The notes under the pieces were generated by a model, which worked only from the letters and a program-made list of their open reading frames with translations, made no database searches and was not told the origin of the DNA. From assembly GCA_027326105.1 (NCBI GenBank), contig DAHWFB010000094.1, forward strand, positions 1 through 34,847: a DNA stretch of 34,847 nucleotides. Reading direction: 5' to 3'. The DNA is from Acetobacteraceae bacterium. GTDB taxonomy: Bacteria > Pseudomonadota > Alphaproteobacteria > Acetobacterales > Acetobacteraceae. The position numbers were made by a program, and so were the translations under genes. Below, in pieces: positions 13,896 to 20,770 of this stretch (positions within the stretch are counted from its first letter, which is position 1; each line of letters starts with the position of its first letter).

Positions 13896-15248
13896 ATGAG
13901 CGGCGACAACCCCTTCTCGGAGCCCGATGACAGCGACCGGACGGTGATCCGCCCGGCGCCGGGAGGCCGGCGTGCGGCACCACCGCCTTCGGCCGCTGCC
14001 CCGGCCGCGCCGCCGCCGGGTGCCGCGGCGGCGGTCACCGGCGGGGCGGAGCGGATCGAGGGCACCGGCGAGCCGCTGCTCGCCGCCGCCGCGCCGCTGC
14101 TGCAACTGCTGGCCCGGCTGCGCAACACGCTCTCCGCGCCCGACCCCGGCGATCTGCGCGAGCGGGCGGTGCGCGAGATGCGCACCTTCGAGGCCACCGC
14201 GCGGGAGGCCAAGGTGCCGCTCGAACAACTGCGCCCGGCGCACTACGCGCTCTGCGCCAGCCTCGACGATGTGGTACTGGCCACGCCCTGGGGCAGCCAG
14301 GGGGCGTGGAACACGCGCTCGCTGATCTCGAGCTTCCACCAGGAGGTGCGCTCGGGCGAGCGATTCTTCGATCTGCTCGGCCAGGTCAAGCAGAATCCGG
14401 GGCTGATGCTGCCGGTGCTGGAGCTGATGTACCTCTGCCTCTCGCTCGGCTTCATGGGGCGCTACCGGCTCTCCCCGCGCGGCCCGGCCGAGATCGACCG
14501 GCTGCGCGAGGAGCTCTACGGCATCATCGCGCGCCAGCGCACCGAGGCGGCGGGCGAGCTCTCGCCGCGCTGGCGGGGGGTGAACGCGGCCTATCGGCCG
14601 GCGCGCGCGCGGCTGCCGCTGTGGGTCGCGGTGGTCGCCGTGCTCGCGGTGCTGGGCGGGATGTTCGTGTGGTTCTCGCGCACGCTCAACGCCGGTTCGG
14701 ACGCGCTGTTCACCGCGATGATGGCGGCCCCGCCGGCGACGATGCCCGCGATCACGCGGGCCGCGCCGGTGGTCGCGCCGCCGCCGCCGCCGCCGGCGCT
14801 GGTGCCGACCGCGCTCGACAGCCTGCGCGGCTTCCTCGCCCCCGAGATCGCCCGCCACCAGGTCGAGGTGCTGGGCACGCCCTCGACCCCGATCATCCGC
14901 ATCAACAACAACAATCTCTTCGCCTCCGGCAGTGCGACGCTGGAGGCGGCCTCGCTGCCGCTGCTCGCGCGCGTGGGCGCGGCGCTGAACACCGAGACCG
15001 GCAAGGTGCTGGTGGTCGGCTATACCGACGACCAGCCGATCCATACCGTGCAGTTCCCCTCCAACTACCAGCTTTCCAAGGCGCGGGCGGACGCCGCGCT
15101 CGCGGTGCTGGCGCGCAGCGTCAAGACGCCGGCGCGATTGCAGGCGGAGGGGAGGGCGTCGGCGGATCCGGTGGCGAGCAACGCCACCGCCGCGGGGCGG
15201 GCGCAGAACCGGCGCATCGAAATCGTGCTCGAGCACGGCGTGCAGTGA
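13896..15248 (+). CDS. tssL: T6SS TssL (DotU) with C-terminal OmpA-like domain
   Basis: TssL is an inner-membrane component that binds TssM and the baseplate. The 450-residue protein has a proline/alanine-rich N-terminus (about 20-50), the DotU cytoplasmic domain ('ALCASLDDVVLATPWG', 118-133; 'SLISSFHQEVRSGERFFDLL', 142-161), one transmembrane helix at 241-260, then a periplasmic part. The last 120 residues are an OmpA-like peptidoglycan-binding domain: 'NNNLFASGSATLEAASLPLLARVGAAL', 'VVGYTDDQPI' (373-382) and 'AQNRRIEIVLE' (436-446). TssL of this extended type can bind the cell wall directly. GGAGGAG at 13881-13887 is the ribosome site. The gap to tssM is 13 bases. Confidence 0.96.
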   Translation: MSGDNPFSEPDDSDRTVIRPAPGGRRAAPPPSAAAPAAPPPGAAAAVTGGAERIEGTGEPLLAAAAPLLQLLARLRNTLSAPDPGDLRERAVREMRTFEATAREAKVPLEQLRPAHYALCASLDDVVLATPWGSQGAWNTRSLISSFHQEVRSGERFFDLLGQVKQNPGLMLPVLELMYLCLSLGFMGRYRLSPRGPAEIDRLREELYGIIARQRTEAAGELSPRWRGVNAAYRPARARLPLWVAVVAVLAVLGGMFVWFSRTLNAGSDALFTAMMAAPPATMPAITRAAPVVAPPPPPPALVPTALDSLRGFLAPEIARHQVEVLGTPSTPIIRINNNNLFASGSATLEAASLPLLARVGAALNTETGKVLVVGYTDDQPIHTVQFPSNYQLSKARADAALAVLARSVKTPARLQAEGRASADPVASNATAAGRAQNRRIEIVLEHGVQ

Positions 15249-15261
15249 GGAGGGACGGCCG

Positions 15262-18200
15262 ATGAAGTCCGTGATCGGGTTCCTGGTCTCCCGCTGGTTC
15301 CTGAGCTTCCTCGGCGCGCTGCTCGCCGCCCTGCTGGTGTGGTTCCTCGGGCCGCTGCTGGCCTTCCTCGCCGGCGTCATCGTGCGCGCCGCCATCGTCG
15401 TGGTGATCTTCCTGCTCTGGTTCGGGATCAATTTCTGGATCTCGCGGCGGAACAAGGCGGCCGATTCGGCGCTCGCCAAGGGGGTGGCGGAGGCGCCGGC
15501 GGCCGATCCCACCGCGGCCGCCTCGGCCGAGGAGGTCGCGGCGCTGTCGGAGAAGCTCAAGACCGCGCTGGCGCTGTTGCAGAAGGCCCGGGGCAGCCGC
15601 GGCTATCTCTACGAGCAGCCCTGGTATGTCATCATCGGGCCGCCGGGCGCCGGCAAGACCACCGCGCTGCTCAACGCCGGGCTGAAGTTTCCGCTCGCCG
15701 CCGAAATGGGGCAGGGGGCGGTCGCCGGGGTGGGCGGGACCCGCCTCTGCGACTGGTGGTTCACCGAGCAGGCGGTGATGATCGACACCGCCGGGCGCTA
15801 CACCACCCAGGATTCGGACGCCGCGGTGGACCGCGCCGGCTGGGAGGGGTTCCTCGCGCTGCTGCGGCGCACGCGGACGCGCCAGCCGCTGAACAGGGTG
15901 ATCGTCGCCATCGCGCTCTCCGACATCGCCGCCGCCCCGCGGGACGAGCGGCTCGCCCACGCGCGCGCGATCCGGCGGCGGGTGAAGGAGCTGGGCGAGA
16001 AGCTCGGCGTGCGGGTGCCGGTCTATGCGCTCTTCACCAAGGCCGATCTGATCGCGGGGTTCACCGAATTCTTCGACGATCTCGACCGCGAGCGGCGGGC
16101 GCAGGTGTGGGGGACGACGTTCCCGCTCGGCGGCGGCGAGGCGGGGCCGGTGGCCGGCTTCGGGGCCGAGTTCCGCGCCCTGGTCGCCCGGCTCGACGCC
16201 CGCCTGTTCGACCGGTTGCAGGCCGAGCGCAGCCCGGAGCGGCGGGCGATGATCGCCGGATTTCCCGCCCAGGTCGCCAGCCTGGAGGCGCCGCTCGCGG
16301 AGTTCCTCCAGGAAGCGTTCGGCGGCTCCCGCCTCGACCCGGCGCCGTTCCTGCGCGGCGTCTATCTCACCTCGGGCACGCAGGAGGGCACGCCGATCGA
16401 CCGGCTGACCGGGGTGCTCGCGCGCGCCTTCGGGGTGGACCAGCGGCGTGCGCCCTCGCTGCGGCCCGAGCAGGGGCGGAGCTATTTCCTGGGCGGCCTG
16501 CTGTCGGGCGTGATCTTCGGCGAGGCGATGCTGGTCTCCGCCCGGCCCGAGGTGGTGCGGCGGCGGCGGCTGGTGCGGCTGGCGGGATTCGCCGCGGCGC
16601 TCGTGGTGCTGCTCGGCGGCGGGGCGGTGCTGTTCGCCGCGCGGAGCGGGCAGGCGGCGGCGGTGGCGCAGAGCCAGGCCGCGCTCGCCTCCTATGACAA
16701 GCTGGCCCAGGGGATCGCGCTCGATCCGGTGACCAGCGGGGATCTGCGCCCGATCGTCCCGCTGCTCGATGCCGCGCGCGCGCTTCCCTACGGCTATGGC
16801 GCGGGCGAGTCGGCGCCGGGTGCGGGGGCGGCGTGGGGCCTGTCGCAGATCGGCAAGCTGCGCGCGGGGGCACGGCAGGTCTATCGCGACGCGCTCGGCA
16901 ACGCCATGCTGCCGCGGCTGATCGCGCGGCTCGAGGCGCAGATGCGCGGCAACCTCGACCGGCCGGATTTTCTCTACCAGGCGACGCGGGTCTATCTCAT
17001 GCTGGGCGGGCAGGGGCCGCTCGACCGCGCGCTGGTCGAGGAATGGATGAAGCTCGACTGGGAGAACGTCTATCCCGGGCCGCTGAACGCGCCGCTGCGC
17101 GCCGACCTCGGGCAGCATCTGGTGGCGCTGCTTTCGGGGCCGCTGCCCGCGGTTTCGCTGGACGGCGGGCTGATCGCGGCGGCGCGGACGGCGTTTTCGC
17201 GGGTGCCGCTGGCCCAGCGGGTCTATTCGCGCATCCGCCCCTCGGCCGCGGCGCAGGCGGTGCCGGCGTGGGTGCCGGCGAACGTGCTCGGCGGCGCCGG
17301 CGTGCCGCTGTTCACCCGCACGTCCGGCAAGCCGCTGACCGAGGGGATCGCGGGGTTCTTCACGGTCAAGGGCTTCTACGACGTGCTGCTGCCCGATCTG
17401 CCGCTGGCGACGAAGGAGGTCGCGTCCGAAAGCTGGGTGCTGGGGCGGACCGAAGAGGTCGCGCCGGGGAGCGCGCAGGCGCAGAACCTCGAGACCGACG
17501 TGATCCGGCTCTACGAGACGGACTATGAGCGGGCGTGGGACCGGATGCTCGCCGACTTGCAGATCGCACCGATGACGAGCCTCGCCCAGGCCTCCCAGGC
17601 GCTGTTCATCCTGGCCTCGCCGCAGTCGCCGATGAAGGTGCTGCTGGCCTCCGTCGCGCGGCAGTTGACGCTCGACGTGCCGCCCAAGCCGCCGCCGGGA
17701 GTGAAGCCGACGGCGGGGCTCGCCGCGCAGGGGGCGGGCGCGCTCGCGGGGGGCGCGGCCTCGCTCAAGGGGCTGCTCGGAGCGGGGGGCGCGGCGGCGG
17801 CGCCGGCGGCGCCACCGGGGAGCGCGGTGGCGGCGCGCTACAAGGCGTTGCGGGAGTTCGTCAACGGCGGGCCGGGGGCGCCGATCAACATCGTGCTGCC
17901 GATGCTGGGCGCCTTGCAGCAGCAGCTTGCCGCCCTGGCGAGCGTGCCGGCGGGGGGCGCGGCCGCGCCGGCGGCGGTGACCGGGCCCGATCCCACCGCG
18001 ATGCTGAAGAACGAGGCGGCGCAGGCGCCCCAGCCGGTGGCGCGGTGGCTGGAAGCGCTCGCGGTATCGGGCAATGCGCTGCGCGGCGGCGGCGCGCGCC
18101 AGCAGGTGGCGGCGGCGTTCACCGGCGCCGGCGGGCCGGCGATGCTGTGCCAGAAGGCGGTGGACGGGCGCTATCCCTTCTTCCCGGGTGCGACCAACGA

Positions 18201-18810
18201 GATCCCGCTCGCCGATTTCGCGCATCTGTTTGCACCGGGCGGGCTGCTCGACAGTTTCTTCAACACCCAGTTGCGCCCGTTCGTCGACACCTCCGGCGCG
18301 GCCTGGCGGCCGCAGGCGGTGAACGGGGTGGCGGCGCCGGTCTCGCCCGGGGACGTGGCGGAATTCCAGCGCGCGGCGGTGATCCGCGACCTGTTCTTCG
18401 CCGCCGGCGGCACCGCCCCTTCGGTGAGCTTCACCATCACCCCGCTCTCGCTCGACGACGGGGCGAAGCAGGTGACACTGGAAATGGGCGCGCTCACCGT
18501 CACCTACGCCCACGGGCCGCCGCGGGGCACGGCGGTGACCTGGCCGGGGCCCTCGGGGATGAACCACGTCCGCCTGGTCTTCGACCCGCCACCGCCGGGC
18601 GGGACCGGGGTGTTGCAGGCCTCCGGCCCGTGGGCGCTGTTCCGGCTGTTCAACCAGGGCAGCCTCGCGCAGCAGGGAGGGGCGGAGAATTTCGTGCTCA
18701 GCTTCCAGATCGGCGTGCGGCAGGCGAGCTTCTCGATCCAGGCGAATTCGGTGTTCAACCCGTTCTCGCCCGGTGTCCTGCAGGATTTCCGGTGCCCGGT
18801 CCTGCACTAG
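15262..18810 (+). CDS. tssM: T6SS membrane complex ATPase-like TssM (IcmF)
   Basis: TssM spans the inner membrane and periplasm to reach TssJ. The 1182-residue protein has two N-terminal transmembrane helices (about 13-33 and 36-59) and a cytoplasmic NTPase-like domain with Walker A 'GPPGAGKTT' at 126-134 and 'DTAGRY' at 175-180. A third membrane helix follows at about 435-458, then a long periplasmic region of the IcmF-related and DUF1215 types. The C-terminal beta domain includes 'FRLFNQGSLAQQG' and 'NPFSPGVLQDFRCPVL'. Intact Walker A suggests nucleotide binding. Ribosome site GAGGAGG (15247-15253) overlaps the tssL stop. An alanine/glycine-rich linker (about 810-860) is unusual but in frame. 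tagF starts inside its last codons. Confidence 0.97.
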   Translation: MKSVIGFLVSRWFLSFLGALLAALLVWFLGPLLAFLAGVIVRAAIVVVIFLLWFGINFWISRRNKAADSALAKGVAEAPAADPTAAASAEEVAALSEKLKTALALLQKARGSRGYLYEQPWYVIIGPPGAGKTTALLNAGLKFPLAAEMGQGAVAGVGGTRLCDWWFTEQAVMIDTAGRYTTQDSDAAVDRAGWEGFLALLRRTRTRQPLNRVIVAIALSDIAAAPRDERLAHARAIRRRVKELGEKLGVRVPVYALFTKADLIAGFTEFFDDLDRERRAQVWGTTFPLGGGEAGPVAGFGAEFRALVARLDARLFDRLQAERSPERRAMIAGFPAQVASLEAPLAEFLQEAFGGSRLDPAPFLRGVYLTSGTQEGTPIDRLTGVLARAFGVDQRRAPSLRPEQGRSYFLGGLLSGVIFGEAMLVSARPEVVRRRRLVRLAGFAAALVVLLGGGAVLFAARSGQAAAVAQSQAALASYDKLAQGIALDPVTSGDLRPIVPLLDAARALPYGYGAGESAPGAGAAWGLSQIGKLRAGARQVYRDALGNAMLPRLIARLEAQMRGNLDRPDFLYQATRVYLMLGGQGPLDRALVEEWMKLDWENVYPGPLNAPLRADLGQHLVALLSGPLPAVSLDGGLIAAARTAFSRVPLAQRVYSRIRPSAAAQAVPAWVPANVLGGAGVPLFTRTSGKPLTEGIAGFFTVKGFYDVLLPDLPLATKEVASESWVLGRTEEVAPGSAQAQNLETDVIRLYETDYERAWDRMLADLQIAPMTSLAQASQALFILASPQSPMKVLLASVARQLTLDVPPKPPPGVKPTAGLAAQGAGALAGGAASLKGLLGAGGAAAAPAAPPGSAVAARYKALREFVNGGPGAPINIVLPMLGALQQQLAALASVPAGGAAAPAAVTGPDPTAMLKNEAAQAPQPVARWLEALAVSGNALRGGGARQQVAAAFTGAGGPAMLCQKAVDGRYPFFPGATNEIPLADFAHLFAPGGLLDSFFNTQLRPFVDTSGAAWRPQAVNGVAAPVSPGDVAEFQRAAVIRDLFFAAGGTAPSVSFTITPLSLDDGAKQVTLEMGALTVTYAHGPPRGTAVTWPGPSGMNHVRLVFDPPPPGGTGVLQASGPWALFRLFNQGSLAQQGGAENFVLSFQIGVRQASFSIQANSVFNPFSPGVLQDFRCPVLH

Positions 18811-19427
18811 AACCCGCTCCTGCACCCGCCGCGGCCGGCGTGGCCGTGGGCTTCTGGGGCAAGCTGCCGACGCGCGGGGATTTCCTGCGCGCCGGCCTGC
18901 CGGCCTCCTTCCTCGACCCCTGGGACGGCTGGCTCTCGGGCGCGCTGGCCGCGAGCCGGGCGATCCTGGGCGAGAGGTGGGCGGCGGCGTGGCGGGAGGC
19001 GCCGATCTGGCGCTTCGCGCTCGCCCCGGGGCTGGCCGGGCCGGAGGCTGCGATCGGCGCGCTGATGCCGAGCGTCGATCGGGTGGGGCGCTATTTTCCG
19101 TTGACGGTGGCCCGCGTCGGCGGGCCGGCCGGGTCGCCGGCGGGGCTGGTCGCGGCGCACGGCGGGTGGCTGGAAGCGGCGGTGGCGGCGGGGCTCGCCG
19201 CCGTGATGGAGGATCTGGCCCCCGAGGCTCTGGCCGCGCGGCTCGCCGAACCGGGGGTGGGGGAGGGGTTGGCGCCGCCCGCCGAGGCGCTCGCCGCCGC
19301 CGATCCCTGCCTGTGGTGGAGCGAGGGAGGGCCGCGGGTGGCCGCCGGGTGGCGTGGCGGAACCCGCCTGCCCGACGGCGCGGGCTTCGCCGCCATGTTG
19401 CGCGAGCCGGTGGAGAGCGCGCCGTGA
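18792..19427 (+). CDS. tagF: T6SS-associated protein TagF (ImpM family)
   Basis: TagF is a post-translational brake on T6SS assembly; in Agrobacterium and Pseudomonas it acts apart from or together with the phospho-pathway. The 211-residue product has the family start 'GFWGKLPTRGDFLRAGLPASFLDPWDGWL' (about 19-47), 'PIWRFALAPGLAG' and 'LMPSVDRVGRYFPLTVA' (about 92-108), and ends with 'LWWSEGG' and 'FAAMLRE'. The start is taken at GTG 18792, which has AGGA eight bases ahead and overlaps tssM by 19 bases; a second GTG at 18840 is possible. Its stop overlaps the pppA start. Confidence 0.93.
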   Translation: MPGPALEPAPAPAAAGVAVGFWGKLPTRGDFLRAGLPASFLDPWDGWLSGALAASRAILGERWAAAWREAPIWRFALAPGLAGPEAAIGALMPSVDRVGRYFPLTVARVGGPAGSPAGLVAAHGGWLEAAVAAGLAAVMEDLAPEALAARLAEPGVGEGLAPPAEALAAADPCLWWSEGGPRVAAGWRGGTRLPDGAGFAAMLREPVESAP

Positions 19428-20155
19428 GCGTGCCGGGCTGCCGCTCCTGGGCGATGACCCACGTCGGCGTGGTGCGCACCCACAACGAGGACGCCTTCGT
19501 CGATCGCCCCGACCTCGGCCTGTGGGCGGTGGCGGACGGGGCCGGCGGGCACGATTCGGGCGAGGTGGCCTCCGGCATGATCGCCGCGGCGCTCACCGCG
19601 GTTCCCGAGGGGCTGGACGCGGGGCAGCTGCTGGCGCAGGTGCGGCTGCGGCTCATCGGCACCCACGAGGCGCTGCGCGAGGAGGCGGAGCGGCGTGGCG
19701 GACGCTCGATCATCGCCTCGACCGTGGTCGCGCTGATCCTGCGCGACGGGCATTTCGCCTGTCTGTGGGCGGGGGATTCGCGGGCCTATCTGCTGCGCGC
19801 GGGGGAGTTCCGCCAGATCAGCCACGACCATAGCCTGGTCCAGGAACTGGTGGATTGCGGGGCGATCACCGCGGCGGAGGCGGAGCACCATCCGCACGCC
19901 AACGTCATCACCCGCGCGGTGGGGACCGAGGCGGAGACCCTGGAGATCGACAAGGTGATCGGCGAGGCCATCGCCGGCGACCGGTTCCTGCTGTGCAGCG
20001 ACGGGCTTTCCAAGATGCTGGGAGAGGCCGAGATCGCCGCCCTCGTCGCCGCGCCCGAGGGAATTTCGCCCGCCGAGGCCCTGGTCGCCGCCACGCTGGC
20101 GCGCGGGGCGAACGACAATGTGACGGCGGTGGTGGTGGAAGTGGTCCGCAGGTAA
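19424..20155 (+). CDS. pppA: PP2C-type phosphatase PppA
   Basis: PppA removes the phosphate that the kinase PpkA places on the FHA protein, turning T6SS off. The 243-residue protein is a bare PP2C domain: 'THNEDAF' near 19-25, metal-binding Asp in 'VADGAGGHDSGEVAS' (about 37-51), 'STVVALILRDGHFACLWAGDSRAYLLR' (about 99-125), 'LLCSDGLSKML' and 'NDNVTAVVV' at the C-terminus. All metal-ligand aspartates appear present. It starts at a GTG overlapping the tagF stop by four bases (GTGA), so translation is coupled. It is the last gene of the plus-strand block and meets hcp tail to tail at a hairpin. Confidence 0.95.
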   Translation: MSVPGCRSWAMTHVGVVRTHNEDAFVDRPDLGLWAVADGAGGHDSGEVASGMIAAALTAVPEGLDAGQLLAQVRLRLIGTHEALREEAERRGGRSIIASTVVALILRDGHFACLWAGDSRAYLLRAGEFRQISHDHSLVQELVDCGAITAAEAEHHPHANVITRAVGTEAETLEIDKVIGEAIAGDRFLLCSDGLSKMLGEAEIAALVAAPEGISPAEALVAATLARGANDNVTAVVVEVVRR

Positions 20156-20174
20156 GGACGCTTCCACGCAGCAC

Positions 20175-20214
20175 GCTTCCCGCCCGCGCCGGTTCAGGGC
20201 GCGGGCGGAGAAGC
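20175..20214. terminator. Bidirectional terminator hairpin between pppA and hcp
   Basis: CCGCCCGCGCC (20180-20190), a 7-base loop and its exact complement GGCGCGGGCGG (20198-20208) form a very stable stem. GCTTC (20175-20179) and GAAGC (20210-20214) extend it past one bulged A. It sits 20 bases after pppA and 38 bases after hcp. No T-run follows, as is common in GC-rich genomes. Confidence 0.7.
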
Positions 20215-20251
20215 GCAGACCGCCGGGCGGTGCCGGCCTAGTTCTTCAAGC

Positions 20252-20731
20252 CTACTTCTTCATGGTGGTGAGGTCGATGTCGGCGGAGCCGAAATCGCCC
20301 GAGCCGTCGGAGGCGACAGGCTTGAACTTGTAGGTCATCTTGGTGAAGGAGATGGTCATGCTCTCCTGCGGCACCCCGTCCGCCCCGGCGCCGACCGAAT
20401 AGCTCGCGAGGCCGGAATTCTCCAGGATGTATTGGACATAGTCCACCGGGCTGCCGGAGGCGGTGGTGGTCATGGTGAAGGTCGATTCCCGCTTGAAGGT
20501 GCCGTAGAGCACATCCTCGAACAGCTTGAGCGAGGCCTTGTCCATCTGGCGCGCGATGTTGAGCTCGCTCACCATCGGGACCGCGCCTTCGCGGTTGGTC
20601 GCGGTGCCGTGGGGGTTGGAGACGCTGCGGTTCGCGCCCCACGAGAGGGACTGCACTTCCATCTCGTCCTTGTGGCCTTCCGCCGTCACCTCACCCTTCA
20701 CATCGTCGCCGAACTTCCAGTAGCATGCCAT
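20252..20731 (-). CDS. hcp: T6SS tube protein Hcp
   Basis: Hcp hexamers stack to form the inner tube propelled by the sheath and are a hallmark secreted protein. The 159-residue product fits the family length, with 'MACYWKFGDDVKGEVTAEGHKDEMEVQSLSWGANRSVSN' at the start, 'VSELNIARQMDKASLKLFEDVLYG' in the middle and 'ESMTISFTKMTYKFKP' near the end. It lies 39 bases downstream of clpV on the same strand, so both may share a transcript; a separate hcp promoter, expected for so abundant a protein, was not evident in that short gap. The C-terminus ('DGSGDFGSADIDLTTMKK') shows no effector extension. Confidence 0.97.
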   Translation of the reverse strand: MACYWKFGDDVKGEVTAEGHKDEMEVQSLSWGANRSVSNPHGTATNREGAVPMVSELNIARQMDKASLKLFEDVLYGTFKRESTFTMTTTASGSPVDYVQYILENSGLASYSVGAGADGVPQESMTISFTKMTYKFKPVASDGSGDFGSADIDLTTMKK

Positions 20732-20770
20732 GGAGATTCTCCCTTTGCTCTCCGTTGTGAAACTTGCGTA

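Noticed and set aside
15121-19713. A very long open frame (about 1530 codons) on the minus strand opposite tssL, tssM, tagF and pppA.
   Set aside because: Its translation is dominated by Arg, Pro and Gly with no family motif, and it lies antisense to clearly conserved T6SS genes. It is a GC-rich codon shadow.
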